Source: CAYONP01 sp964405335 (GTDB lineage Bacteria > Armatimonadota > UBA10988). Taken from it: a DNA stretch of 64,000 nucleotides. The DNA is taken from positions 1-64,000 of the forward strand of contig CAYONP010000013.1 of assembly GCA_964405335.1 (NCBI GenBank), written 5' to 3'. Numbering within the stretch: the first letter of the stretch is position 1; every line of letters starts with the position of its first letter. This document shows, in pieces, positions 16,172 through 24,931 of the stretch. Below the pieces are notes generated by a model. That model was not told the origin of the DNA. It saw nothing but the letters and a program-made list of their open reading frames with translations, and ran no database searches. Both the position numbers and the translations under genes were made by a program.

Positions 16172-16573
16172 CTAGATCAGCATGTCGTCGTCGAGGATCT
16201 CGTCGTCGAGGTTGAGCAGTCGGTCGACCAGGTCGAGCAGCTCGCGCGGGTTAAACGGCTTGGTCAGATAGGCGTCCACGCCGGCGGTCCAGCCTTTGCT
16301 GACATCGGAGTCGAGCGACTTGGCGGTGAGCATGACCACCGGGATGTGTTCGGTGTTCGGGTTGCCCTTCAGTTGCTGCAAGGTCTGGATGCCGTCGAGT
16401 TCGGGCATCGCCCAGTCGAGCAGGATCAGGTCGGGCGGCGCTTCGGCCACCGATTCGAGCGCCAGCAGGCCGTTTTCGGCCGTGGTCACATCCCAGCCGG
16501 CGGCTTTGAGGTTGAACTCGATCAGCCGCAGGATGTGCCGCTCATCGTCGACCGCCAGGATTCGCTTTGCCAC
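16172..16573 (-). CDS. CheY-like single-domain response regulator (copy 1)
   Basis: 133-aa receiver domain with all key residues: acidic pocket Asp9/Asp10/Glu11, phospho-acceptor Asp53 (LLDWAMP), Thr83 and Lys105 (TKPF). There is no output domain; an acidic tail (DDEILDDDMLI) ends it. Together with copies at 18076 and 18527 it forms a set that shares the same start (MAKRIL) and the same spacing of key residues, so the three arose by duplication. The partner kinase is not adjacent. It is the last gene of a minus-strand cluster. Confidence 0.93.
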   Translation of the reverse strand: MAKRILAVDDERHILRLIEFNLKAAGWDVTTAENGLLALESVAEAPPDLILLDWAMPELDGIQTLQQLKGNPNTEHIPVVMLTAKSLDSDVSKGWTAGVDAYLTKPFNPRELLDLVDRLLNLDDEILDDDMLI

Positions 16574-16602
16574 GGGTCCCTCTCGCCGGTTGACGCCGGT
16601 GG

Positions 16603-17274
16603 TCAGACTTCCTCGAACCGGTAGCCCACGCCGCGCACGGTCTGGATCAGGTTCGCGTGCTCGTCGCCCATTTTCGCCCGCAAGCGGCGGACGTGCACAT
16701 CAACGGTTCGCGTGCCGCCATAGTAATCCTCGCCCCAGACCAGGCTGAGCAGCATTTCGCGGGTGTAGACCACGCCGCGGTGCGTGGCGAGGAACTTGAG
16801 CAGCTCGAACTCGAGGTGCGTCAGCACCATCTCCTCGCCGTCGACCGATGCCTGGTAGGCCGCCAGGTGGAGCGTCAACGGACCGACCTGCACGCGATCC
16901 TCGCTCACGCCCTGCAGCCGGAACTGGACCAGGCGCACGCGGGCTTCGAGCTCGTCGGGCCCGAATGGCTCGACGACGAAGTCATCGAAGCCGGTGTCGG
17001 GCTGCAGCCCGCTGAGCAGCGGACCCGTGGCGACCATCAGGATGGGCAGGTGCTGGTACCGGCTGTCGCGCCGCAGCTCGCGGCAGAGCGCCAGGCCGCC
17101 GATGCCGTTGGCGACCAGATCGATGATCACCAGGTTGGGCCGATGTGCGTGCAGCCCTTCGAGAAAGGCCATCGGCTCGGCCGGCGCGTAGACGACATAG
17201 CCGAGCCGGCCGAGTGAGAAGCGGCAGGCGTCGATGAGCGCCTCGCGGTCGCCGAAGACGTGTATCCGGATCAC
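16603..17274 (-). CDS. OmpR-type regulator with a degenerate receiver domain
   Basis: Two-domain DNA-binding regulator, 223 aa from GTG 17274, which has GAGG about 9 bases upstream; GTG 17304 would add ten residues. The C-terminal winged helix is well conserved (LTHLEFELLKFLATHRGVVYTREMLL, VDVHVRRLRAKMG, VRGVGYRFEE). The receiver keeps Asp52 (VIIDLVANG) but has Glu102 where the invariant Lys of the KPF motif should be (VVEPF), so phosphorylation-driven activation is doubtful. It sits between the amidase and a CheY gene and may act as a phosphorylation-independent transcription factor. Confidence 0.88.
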   Translation of the reverse strand: MIRIHVFGDREALIDACRFSLGRLGYVVYAPAEPMAFLEGLHAHRPNLVIIDLVANGIGGLALCRELRRDSRYQHLPILMVATGPLLSGLQPDTGFDDFVVEPFGPDELEARVRLVQFRLQGVSEDRVQVGPLTLHLAAYQASVDGEEMVLTHLEFELLKFLATHRGVVYTREMLLSLVWGEDYYGGTRTVDVHVRRLRAKMGDEHANLIQTVRGVGYRFEEV

Positions 17275-17328
17275 CTGGCGTGCCTCACTTGTCCTGGCAG
17301 CCACGCTTGGGGAGAGGCAGCGGGCCGG

Positions 17329-18045
17329 TCAACTCGGATCCTCGCGACGGCCACTCTCGATCCGCACGACCCGGCGTCGCGGGTCCCAATGGACCTCGGC
17401 GCCGAGCGCCCAGCCAATCACCCTGACGGGTACCATGACGTCATTGTAGACTTGCTGCGGCGCCGGGTCGATGTAGATCTCGGCGCCGTCGACCAGGATG
17501 CGGATATCCTGCGGCCCGCGGAAGGCGAGGATGCCGGCGACCAGATTGTCGGCCACCTTGGCCTGCCAGCTCGGGCTGCGCATCAGCTGCTCGACCTCGG
17601 GGCTGGTGAGGAAGTCGAGTTCGACCAGCACCGCCGGGCAGGGGGCCCGGCGGAGCAGCGGGTCGTCGCCGGGCAGCGCGGCCGACCAGCGGGTGCGGGG
17701 AAAGGCGCGCAGCAGGCAGTCGGCCAGCAGCCGGCTCTCCTCGCTGCCGGGCAGATAGCGGCAGCAGAGCCCGTAGGCGGCCGAGTCGGGGTGCGAGCCG
17801 CAGTGCAGCGAGAGCAGCAGGTCGACGTCGTAGGGCTCGTCGGCAATGCGGCTGAGCAGCAGCCCGGCGGCTTCTTCGGCCTCGCCCGGCGGGGGTTGCA
17901 TGATCTCGGTCTGGATCATGCGCTGTCCCAGGGCGGTGGCGAGATGCCGGGCGACGGCCTCGACGACCTCGCGTTCGGTCAGCCCGGTGGGTCCGATCAG
18001 GCCGGGGGCCTGGCTCGAATGGGCCGGGTTGAGGATGACTTTCAT
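17329..18045 (-). CDS. N-acetylmuramoyl-L-alanine amidase with copper-amine-oxidase-N-like domain
   Basis: 238-aa Amidase_3 zinc hydrolase that cleaves the lactyl-alanine bond of peptidoglycan. Zinc ligands appear as His9 (NPAHS), Glu24 (TEREV) and His81 (SLHCGS), and the late Glu in VELDFLTSPE fits the catalytic acid. From about residue 180 comes a segment like the copper amine oxidase N-terminal domain (VPVRVIGWALGAEVHWD), often attached to bacterial wall enzymes. No signal peptide is visible, which is odd for a wall enzyme; export may be non-classical or the role cytosolic. GTG 18051 is an alternative start. It lies within the CheY/OmpR cluster. Confidence 0.87.
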   Translation of the reverse strand: MKVILNPAHSSQAPGLIGPTGLTEREVVEAVARHLATALGQRMIQTEIMQPPPGEAEEAAGLLLSRIADEPYDVDLLLSLHCGSHPDSAAYGLCCRYLPGSEESRLLADCLLRAFPRTRWSAALPGDDPLLRRAPCPAVLVELDFLTSPEVEQLMRSPSWQAKVADNLVAGILAFRGPQDIRILVDGAEIYIDPAPQQVYNDVMVPVRVIGWALGAEVHWDPRRRVVRIESGRREDPS

Positions 18046-18075
18046 CGCCACGCGGCGCGGTTCGGCTGGTGCGAA

Positions 18076-18486
18076 CTAGTCGAGAATGATCCGGCCTTCG
18101 TCGTCATCGGGCGATTCGAGCTCCTCGAAGATGCGCTTGACGAAGGCGAGCAGTTCCATTGGGTTGAACGGCTTGGTCAGGTAACAGTCGACCCCGGACT
18201 GCCAGCCCTTGAACACGTCGGCATCCTGCGATTTGGCGGTGAGCATGATCACCGGGATGTTCTCGGTTTCGGGATCACCCTTCAGGCGCTTGAGTGTCTC
18301 CATGCCGTTGAGTTGCGGCATCATCCAGTCGAGGACGATCAGGTCGGGTTTCTCGGCCGCCACCATCTCGAGCGCCTGGGCGCCGTCGTTGGCGGTGACG
18401 ACGTCGAAGCCGGCCCGCTCAAGGTTGACCTGGATCAGACGAACGATGTGCCGCTCGTCGTCGACCGCCAGAATCCGCTTCGCCAT
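18076..18486 (-). CDS. CheY-like single-domain response regulator (copy 2)
   Basis: 136 aa, intact receiver: Asp9/Asp10/Glu11, acceptor Asp53 (VLDWMMP), Thr83, Lys105 (LTKPF), with the short acidic tail ESPDDDEGRIILD. It is very like copy 1 at 16172; both share MAKRILAVDDERHI, KGWxxGVD and YLTKPFNP. A recent duplication is likely, with the amidase and OmpR-type gene between the copies. The output partner is unknown. Confidence 0.93.
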   Translation of the reverse strand: MAKRILAVDDERHIVRLIQVNLERAGFDVVTANDGAQALEMVAAEKPDLIVLDWMMPQLNGMETLKRLKGDPETENIPVIMLTAKSQDADVFKGWQSGVDCYLTKPFNPMELLAFVKRIFEELESPDDDEGRIILD

Positions 18487-18526
18487 GGCTCCCTCGCTTT
18501 GCCCTCTTGGTAGACGCCGCCGAAGG

Positions 18527-18919
18527 CTAGAAGTCGCCGTCGGTCAGCTCATCCGACTCCAGGACCCGCATGACATAGGCCGTCAGGTCCCGAGGGTCGA
18601 ACGGTTTCGTCATGTAGCAGTGGACCCCTTCGGACCAGCCGCGCAGAATCGACTCCTCGTCCGAGCGGGCGGTCAACATCACCACCGGGATGTCGGCGGT
18701 TTCGGGATCGGCCTTCAGCGCGCGAAGCACCTCGAACCCGTCCATGCCCGGCATGACCACGTCGAGAATGACCAGGTCCGGCGCCGACGCCGCAATCGAC
18801 TCCAACGCCTGCGACCCATTAGCGGCCAACTCGGTCTGGTACCCCTCACGGTCCAGGTTGACCTGAATCGTGCGAGCCACCGCCCGCTCGTCCTCGACGA
18901 CCAGAATCCGCTTCGCCAT
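18527..18919 (-). CDS. CheY-like single-domain response regulator (copy 3)
   Basis: 130 aa, intact receiver with Glu9/Asp10/Glu11, acceptor Asp53 (ILDVVMPGMDG), Thr83 and Lys105 (MTKPFDP). It is the most divergent of the three paralogues and the first gene of the minus-strand cluster. I start it at ATG 18919 (MAKRILVVEDE), which matches the other two copies; the open frame upstream to 18940 adds only basic noise. Confidence 0.92.
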   Translation of the reverse strand: MAKRILVVEDERAVARTIQVNLDREGYQTELAANGSQALESIAASAPDLVILDVVMPGMDGFEVLRALKADPETADIPVVMLTARSDEESILRGWSEGVHCYMTKPFDPRDLTAYVMRVLESDELTDGDF

Positions 18920-19028
18920 GCCGCTCGCACGCCGCCGCACCGCGACTCGACCGGCCGACTATAGCACATCGACAGGACCAGCGTCAAACTTCGCGCGGGC
19001 GATGCGCGCGGCGCGAAACGCCCGCCGG

Positions 19029-19085
19029 CCGCCTCGGCGAGGCGGCGCTACCTCGTGCCGGTAGGGCCCGTTCGCCGAACGGGCC
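19029..19085. repeat. Double palindrome downstream of superoxide dismutase
   Basis: Two hairpins: ccgcctcg-g-cgaggcgg (19029-19045) and ggcccgttcg-c-cgaacgggcc (19065-19085), the second preceded by ggtaggg as in the repeats at 49847 and 61792. The second hairpin is 6 bases beyond the sod stop and could also act as its terminator. Confidence 0.6.
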
Positions 19086-19090
19086 GCCGG

Positions 19091-19795
19091 CTATCCCGAC
19101 GCGGCGGCGAACCGGCGCTCGACGTCGCGCCAGTCGACCACGTTCCAGAACGCCGTCACATACTCAGCGCGGCGGTTCTGGTACTTGAGGTAGTAGGCGT
19201 GCTCCCAGACATCGAGCACGAGCAGCGGCACCACGCCCCAGGCGGTCAGGTTCTGGTGCTTCTCGGCCTGGAGCACCACCATCTGCGCGCCGACCGGCTC
19301 GTAGGCGAGGATGCCCCAGCCGCTGCCCTCGACGCTGTTGGCCGCGGCGCTGAACTGCTTGATCAGGTTGTCCTGCGAGCCGAAATCGCGCTCGATCCGC
19401 CGGCCGAAGGCCGCGCTCGGCGCCGCGCCGCCAGGGGTCATGTTGGTCCAGAACAGACAGTGCAGGAAGTGCCCGCTGCCGTGGAAGGCGACCGCCTGGC
19501 TGGCCGTCTTGACCGCGGCATAGTCGCCGGCGGCCCGGGCGTCGGCCAGGGTCTTTAGCGCCGCGTTCAGCCCGGCGACATAGCCGGCATGGTGGCGATC
19601 GTGGTGCAGGGTCATGGTCTGCGCGTCGAGGTGCGGCTCGAGCGCGCCGTAATCGTAGCCTAACGGCGGCAGCGTATAGACGCCGTCGGCGAACGCGCCG
19701 CCCGCCGGCGCGGCGGCGACGGCGCCGCGGGCGAGCAGGGCGGCCCCCGTGCCCAGCGCGGCGACGGCCTGGCGGCGGGTCAGGGATTGGCTCAT
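19091..19795 (-). CDS. sod: Tat-exported Fe/Mn superoxide dismutase
   Basis: 234 aa. The N-terminus has a twin-arginine signal (SLTRRQAVAALGTGAALLARGAVA, about 30 residues), then an iron/manganese SOD that dismutates superoxide, probably in the periplasm. Metal ligands by alignment of motifs: His64 (TLHHDRHH), His112 (HFLHCLFW), Asp195 and His199 (LDVWEHAYY). GSGHFLHCLFWTNMTPGG and GSGWGILAYEP are conserved family segments. I start it at ATG 19795 (MSQSLTRRQ); the longer frame upstream is not signal-like. The exported location and monocistronic setting suggest defence against external superoxide. Confidence 0.94.
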   Translation of the reverse strand: MSQSLTRRQAVAALGTGAALLARGAVAAAPAGGAFADGVYTLPPLGYDYGALEPHLDAQTMTLHHDRHHAGYVAGLNAALKTLADARAAGDYAAVKTASQAVAFHGSGHFLHCLFWTNMTPGGAAPSAAFGRRIERDFGSQDNLIKQFSAAANSVEGSGWGILAYEPVGAQMVVLQAEKHQNLTAWGVVPLLVLDVWEHAYYLKYQNRRAEYVTAFWNVVDWRDVERRFAAASG

Positions 19796-19891
19796 CGGTG
19801 GCTCCCAGCCGGTTGGCTTGCTCCGCACAGTATGCCGCAGGAACCACCAGGCGTCGGGGCCGGTTGGCGGTGTTGGGCGCGGCGGGCGGCG

Positions 19892-19921
19892 TTGACACCG
19901 CGCGCGCGGGTGGGCTAAGAT
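19892..19921 (+). promoter_or_regulatory. Sigma70-like promoter for the TPR/Hsp70 operon
   Basis: TTGACA (19892-19897), 18-base spacer, TAAGAT (19916-19921), 53 bases before the ATG at 19975. It is the only clear promoter seen before the plus-strand gene run that reaches about 28.2 kb. Confidence 0.6.
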
Positions 19922-19974
19922 GACCGCGGTCGGCGGGAGCAGAGCCGCCGTGACGCACGGGCGAGGCAAGGGCG

Positions 19975-20442
19975 ATGCGGCGCTTCTGGCGTGCCAGGCG
20001 GCGGGATGCGACCCGCTGGGACAAGCTCGAGGAGCGGCTCGCCGAATCGGCCGAGGCGGGCGACTGGCCGCTGGTGCTGAAACTTGCCCGGCGGTCGCTC
20101 AAACGTGAGCCCGAAGACAGCGGGCCGGCCTGCTATGCGGCCCAGGCACGGCTGACCCTGGCCGGCGAGAAAGACGCCGCCAAGGCCGGCCGCGACGCCG
20201 CCGAGTGGCTCGACGCCTCGTTGCAGCGCCACCCGCGCGATGCCACCGTGCTCTACCTGCGCGGCTGGGCGGCGCAGGTGCAGGACAAGCCGAGCGAGGC
20301 GATCGCTTTCTGGCGCCGCGCCTGGCAGGCCGATCCCGACGACCCGGCCATCGCCGAGGCGCTGGTCAAATCGTTCGTGCTCGCCGGCAGCCTGCCTGAA
20401 TGGGGAGTGCCCGTCGTTGAGTCCACACTCCTTAACCAGTGA
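19975..20442 (+). CDS. TPR-like protein, first gene of the Hsp70 operon
   Basis: 155 aa, basic N-terminus (RRFWRARRRDATRWDKLEERL) and two or three TPR-like helix pairs (ATVLYLRGWAAQVQDKPSEAIAFWRRAWQADPDDPAIAEAL matches the TPR consensus). No signal peptide or membrane segment. Its 3' end overlaps the start of the giant TPR gene by 26 bases, so the two are translationally coupled and may form one complex. TPRs mediate protein contacts; partner unknown. Confidence 0.8.
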   Translation: MRRFWRARRRDATRWDKLEERLAESAEAGDWPLVLKLARRSLKREPEDSGPACYAAQARLTLAGEKDAAKAGRDAAEWLDASLQRHPRDATVLYLRGWAAQVQDKPSEAIAFWRRAWQADPDDPAIAEALVKSFVLAGSLPEWGVPVVESTLLNQ

Positions 20443-23400
20443 CGACCGCGAGGCAGCCTGGTCTCTGCTGCTCGCCGCCTATCAGACCGACACCGCGCTG
20501 TCCGACGCCGGCTTCGCCCTCTGCCGCGCCCGCTACCTCGCCGGCGACCGCGACGCCGGGCTGATCACCGTCCTCGGCCGGGCCCTGGTGGCCCGCCGCG
20601 AGTATGACGAGTTCACCCGCGACGTGCTCGAACAGATCGCCGAGCGCGACACCGAGGAGGGGCGCTCGGCCCGCCGCGTGGTCGTCCGCTGCGATGCCAA
20701 CCTGGCCGCGTTCCGGCCCGAGCGGGTCGACTGGTACGAGGAGGCGCTGACCGGCGGCTCGTTAACCGCCGGGTTCGTGCTCGCCCGCGGCGCGCTGGCC
20801 GGACAGCTCGAGGATCGACCCGAGCTGGCCGCCGAAGGCCTCGCCCGCTGCCTCGAGGAGGCCACACCGCGGCAGTGGGAGCAGGCCGCGCTCGACCGCA
20901 AGAAGGCCGTCCGCCAGCTGGCCGACCATCACCTGGCCAGGCCGCCGAGCGAGGCCGGCATCGGTGCGGTCGAGGCCGGCTATCAAGCCTCGCGCGGCAA
21001 ACTGGCCTATCTCCGCTGGCTGGTCGAGGCCTACCGGCCGAGCCTCTCGGCCAGGGCGGTCGAGTGCTACCTCGCCCTGGCCGAGGCGGATCCGGAAGAC
21101 CAGGCCAACACGCGCTTCGTGGCTGAAGCCGTGATCGACCGCCGGCTGCGCATCGACGATGCCTGTCCCGTGCTGCAACGCCACCTGGCCATCACCGACG
21201 ATCCCACAGCGGCGCGCCGCGCGCTGGCCCACGAGGTGGTTCGCCTGCGCCGCGACGACGCCGACGCGATGGACTGGATTCGCGCCGCGATGGCGGAGGG
21301 CGACAGCTCGCGCGAACTCTATGGCTGGCTGGCGGTGTGCGAGGTGCGGCACGGCGAGATCGACGAGGTCGCCGGCGCGCGCCTGCGGGCGGTGGCGCTC
21401 GATGGCGACATGCCGCGGCCGTGGCGGCGCGAGGTCGGTCTGGCGCTGGCCGAGCGGGTCCATCAGTCGGGCGCGCGCGACGCCGAGCTCTACTGGGCCG
21501 TCTGGCGCGGCGGCGAACCAGCCACCGCGCCGCGCTGGCTGGCCGGCGCGCTCGCCGCGCTGCTGATGGACGCCGATCGGACCGACGCCGACACCGCGCC
21601 GATCTACCGCGCCGCCTATCAGGCCGAACCGAGCGATGCGCTGGCCTGGCGACTGGCCCGCGCCTACCTGCACGACCGCGAAACCCCGGTGCGCGAGAAG
21701 ATCGAACACTGGCGCGCCTGCCTGACCCGTGGCGAGACCGACGGCGAGATCCTGGTCGCTCTGGCGCAGGCGCTGGCCACCGAGGGCGCGGCTACCGAGG
21801 CGGCCCTCGCGGTGGTCGACGAGATGCCGGCGGCCCAGCAGCCGCGGATGCTCGAAGAGCTGCTCCGCCACCGCTTCGGGCAGGGCGAGTTCGCCGCCGC
21901 CGAGACGATCGCCAGCCGGCTGCGGCGACTGCTGCCCGACGACCCGGCGGTGCAGTATCGACTGGCCGTCTGCCGCATCCGGCGCCTGCTCGGCTCGGGC
22001 GGCGACCTGCGCGAGGTCGATCTGGCCGGCGACCACCCCCGCCTGGCGGTGCTCCGCGCGCTGGTCGCCGCGGCGGCCGGCGACGAACCGGACGATGCCG
22101 CGACGGCCGACGCCATCGAGGCGAGCGGCGCGCACAGCCCGGCGCTCGGCGTGGCGGTCGCCGCGCTGCGCGGCCACGACGTGCGAGTGCCGCCGGTCGA
22201 GACGGGCATCCCGCGCAACACCTGGCTGCTTGCCGCGGTCGAGCAGATGCAGGGGCAGACGGCCCGCGCGCGCCGGCGGCTGCAGGCCACCGAGGACCCC
22301 GACCTGCGTCTGTGGGAGCGCTACCTGGCCGCGCGGCAGGCGCTCGACGAGGGCCGCGGCGCGGCGGCCTGCGAGCTGCTTCTGCCGGTGCTGCATCGCT
22401 CCGGCCCGCCGTGGGAGGGACCACGCGAGATGCTCGCCGCCCTGGCCCCACGCTACGCTTCGGCCGAGCTGATCGATCGACTGGCGCCGCTCCTGACCGA
22501 CGCCGAACAACAGGCGGCGCGGCTGCGGGTGCTGGTTCAGCGCGCGCTGAGCGGCGACGAGGAGGCCGCCGCGGCGGCCTCCGGCGGCGACGACGCGCTG
22601 GGCCGAGCGCTGCTCCTGGCCCTGCTCTCGGAGCAGGCCGCGGCGGCCTATGTGGCCGGCGATCTGGATCGCTTCGCCACGCTGGTCGAGCGGCTCCGCG
22701 AGGCTGGCGACGAGCCCGACCGGGTGGCCTGGTACAGCGCCCTGCTGCACCGCGAGCGGGGCGAGGATCGGGCCGCCTTCGACGCGGCGTTCAGGCTCTC
22801 CGAACCCGCTCGGGCCACGCCGGCGGTGGCTGCGCAGGTGGCCTCGTGGTACCTCCGCGATGGCGCGCTGTCGCGCGCCGAGGCGGTGCTCAGCCATGCG
22901 CTGCGGTTCCATCGCAACAATGTCGACCTGCTCAGCGCGGTGGCGACGATCAACGCCCAGCTTGGGCGGACCGAGAAGTTCCTCGCCCTGGTGCCGGTCA
23001 TCCTCCGCCACCTGCCGCCGAACGACCCGCGCGGCGGCACGCTCGGCCTGCTGCGCGACGTGCTCGAGCGCCCGCTGGCCGAGCTCGACCCGGCGGCGCT
23101 GGTCGCCGGCCTCGACTCCCTCGACGACGCGGCCGCCGAGCTGCGCCTCTTGCTCCTCCTCGGCCACGCCGCCGACCGGATCGAGCGCGGCGGCGTCTCA
23201 GTGGTGTGCAGCACGCTGAAGCAGCGGCTCGATGAGCTGAAGCCATCCGAGCGCGCGCCGGCGCTGATCGCCGAGCTGCGCAACGCGCTGGCCTATGGTC
23301 ATTACCTGGGCGCCGAATGGGACGCCGCCGACGCGGCGCTGGCGCAGGTCGAGGCCGTCGGCGCCGCCGTGCCGCACAACCGGGCGGTGACCGCCGAGGC

Positions 23401-24430
23401 GGCGGCCGAGGCCGGTGAGGCGCCGGCCGAGCGGCTCGACGCCGCGGTGCGCTGGCGCCAGGAGGCGGCCGAGCTGTGGGCCCGGGCGCCGTTCGACGAC
23501 GTCGCTCCGGGCTATCGCGACGCGGTGCTGTTCGCCCTGCACCAGCACATCGCTGTGCTCTGCCGCCGGCTCGAACGCTGGCCCGACGAGCTGCGCCACC
23601 TGGAGGCCTGCATCGCCATCCGGCCGTACGACGTGGTCATTCAGCGGGCCAGCCTGCAGCCGCTGCTGGCCATGGGCGAGGGCGAGCGGGCGCTGCACAA
23701 GTCTCAGTGGCTGCTGGGCGAGCAGCCTCACGATCTCGAGGTGCAGCTCGACCACGCCACGGTGCTGGCCTCGACCCGCGGAGCCAGCGAGGCGCTGGCC
23801 TGGCTCGAGCAGGTAGGGGAGCGCAACCCCGACGCGGTCGAGGCGGTTCGGCAGCGGCGTGAGGAGCTGCGCGAGAAGCTGCTCGAGACCAGCCAGCGGC
23901 GGGCCGAGAGTGGCGATTATGTCGGCATGTTCGCCGCCGCGCGCGATGTCGAGCAGATCGCCGAGACGCCGCAGCAGCGGGCGCGGGCCTTGCTGCAGCA
24001 GGCCTATGCCTTGTCGCAGATGGCCGATGACGAGAACGCCACGGCGGTGCTGGAGCAGGCACTCTCAAAGTGCCGCGAGGCGCTAGAGGCGGCCGGCCCC
24101 GGGCGCACGCGGCAGCGGGCCGAGCAGGTGGCCGAGCAGGTGCGCGGCCGGCTGGCGCCGCTCTGGGCCCGCCAGGCGGAGGAGCTGTTCCTGCACCGGC
24201 GCAAGGAGTATTTCACCCTCGCCGAACAACTCCACGCGCCGCCGCCCGAGGGTGTCGACACGGCCCGCGGGTTGGCGCTTGCTTTCGAGCGGGTGGCCGA
24301 TCTCTACCGCCAGGCCGTCGACTGCGGCGACAGCGCGCTGAACCGGCAGGTTCAGCCGCGGATTGACGAGGCGCTGCGCCTGGCCCGCGAGGCGCGGCAG
24401 CTTGAGGCGCAGATGGCCGGGCCGCGATAG
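20417..24430 (+). CDS. Giant helical-repeat (TPR-type) protein of the Hsp70 operon
   Basis: About 1337 aa, almost wholly helical, rich in Ala, Glu, Arg and Leu, with recurrent TPR-like pairs (for example LSRAEAVLSHALRFHRNNVDLLSAVATINAQLG and LERWPDELRHLEACIAIRPYDVVIQRASLQPLLAMGEGERAL). It ends with a coiled-coil-like stretch from about 1130. There is no signal peptide and no enzyme motif. The start is probably TTG 20417, because GGGGAG lies 9 bases upstream and it follows the conserved-looking overlap with the previous gene; the frame is open further up but crosses that gene. It is 11 bases from the J-like gene. A scaffold or client-binding partner of the Hsp70 encoded downstream is a reasonable inference. 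Confidence 0.78.
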   Translation: MSPHSLTSDDREAAWSLLLAAYQTDTALSDAGFALCRARYLAGDRDAGLITVLGRALVARREYDEFTRDVLEQIAERDTEEGRSARRVVVRCDANLAAFRPERVDWYEEALTGGSLTAGFVLARGALAGQLEDRPELAAEGLARCLEEATPRQWEQAALDRKKAVRQLADHHLARPPSEAGIGAVEAGYQASRGKLAYLRWLVEAYRPSLSARAVECYLALAEADPEDQANTRFVAEAVIDRRLRIDDACPVLQRHLAITDDPTAARRALAHEVVRLRRDDADAMDWIRAAMAEGDSSRELYGWLAVCEVRHGEIDEVAGARLRAVALDGDMPRPWRREVGLALAERVHQSGARDAELYWAVWRGGEPATAPRWLAGALAALLMDADRTDADTAPIYRAAYQAEPSDALAWRLARAYLHDRETPVREKIEHWRACLTRGETDGEILVALAQALATEGAATEAALAVVDEMPAAQQPRMLEELLRHRFGQGEFAAAETIASRLRRLLPDDPAVQYRLAVCRIRRLLGSGGDLREVDLAGDHPRLAVLRALVAAAAGDEPDDAATADAIEASGAHSPALGVAVAALRGHDVRVPPVETGIPRNTWLLAAVEQMQGQTARARRRLQATEDPDLRLWERYLAARQALDEGRGAAACELLLPVLHRSGPPWEGPREMLAALAPRYASAELIDRLAPLLTDAEQQAARLRVLVQRALSGDEEAAAAASGGDDALGRALLLALLSEQAAAAYVAGDLDRFATLVERLREAGDEPDRVAWYSALLHRERGEDRAAFDAAFRLSEPARATPAVAAQVASWYLRDGALSRAEAVLSHALRFHRNNVDLLSAVATINAQLGRTEKFLALVPVILRHLPPNDPRGGTLGLLRDVLERPLAELDPAALVAGLDSLDDAAAELRLLLLLGHAADRIERGGVSVVCSTLKQRLDELKPSERAPALIAELRNALAYGHYLGAEWDAADAALAQVEAVGAAVPHNRAVTAEAAAEAGEAPAERLDAAVRWRQEAAELWARAPFDDVAPGYRDAVLFALHQHIAVLCRRLERWPDELRHLEACIAIRPYDVVIQRASLQPLLAMGEGERALHKSQWLLGEQPHDLEVQLDHATVLASTRGASEALAWLEQVGERNPDAVEAVRQRREELREKLLETSQRRAESGDYVGMFAAARDVEQIAETPQQRARALLQQAYALSQMADDENATAVLEQALSKCREALEAAGPGRTRQRAEQVAEQVRGRLAPLWARQAEELFLHRRKEYFTLAEQLHAPPPEGVDTARGLALAFERVADLYRQAVDCGDSALNRQVQPRIDEALRLAREARQLEAQMAGPR

Positions 24431-24440
24431 GAGGAGCGGC

Positions 24441-24893
24441 GTGAGGGACACCGGGTTCGACACGCCTTACGGCAAGCTCAACGTGCCGCGCAGCGCCGAC
24501 CTTGAGACCGTCGAGGCGACCTTCGCGCGGCTCTACAAGGCCGCCCGCCGGCTGCCCGAGGGCGACGCGCGACGGCAGGAGCTGAACAACGCGCTCGAGC
24601 AACTGCGCGACCTCGACCGGCGCGCGGCGGCCGAGGTCGGCGGGTATCACATCCCGCTCGACCCGACGGCGACGCTGCCGACCGCCGAAACGCTGACCTC
24701 GGAGCTGCTCAACGTCGCGCTGCCGACCGAGCCGAACCCGGCGACGGCGCTGCCGCAGCCGGGCGCCGAGGCGCTGATCGACGGCCTGCTGGCGCGCCTG
24801 CCGGCCCGGCCGGCACCCGACGATCGCGCGCTGCTACGGCAACTCGCGGCACGGGTAACACTCGAACTGCTCGATCCGTGGACCGCCGCATGA
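24441..24893 (+). CDS. J-domain-like protein without the HPD motif
   Basis: 150 aa. The N-terminal 60 residues read like a J-domain (TPYGKLNVPRSADLETVEATFARLYKAARRL, then NNALEQLRDLDRRA), matching the 'YxxLGVxxxAxxxxIKxAYRKLA' layout, but the HPD tripeptide that stimulates Hsp70 ATPase is replaced by the region around RRLPEG. The rest (about 65-150) has no recognised domain. GTG 24441 has GAGGAG at 24431-24436. Its place between TPR genes and grpE/hsp70 supports a chaperone-cofactor origin, perhaps as a regulatory or tethering J-like protein. Confidence in the J-domain reading is moderate. Confidence 0.6.
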   Translation: MRDTGFDTPYGKLNVPRSADLETVEATFARLYKAARRLPEGDARRQELNNALEQLRDLDRRAAAEVGGYHIPLDPTATLPTAETLTSELLNVALPTEPNPATALPQPGAEALIDGLLARLPARPAPDDRALLRQLAARVTLELLDPWTAA

Positions 24894-24931
24894 GACCAAC
24901 AGCGTTGAAGCTCGGCCGCATGACGATCAAC

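Noticed and set aside
20762..23167. 801-residue minus-strand open frame inside the giant TPR gene
   Set aside because: Antisense shadow of the TPR gene; low-complexity Gln/Arg/Gly composition.
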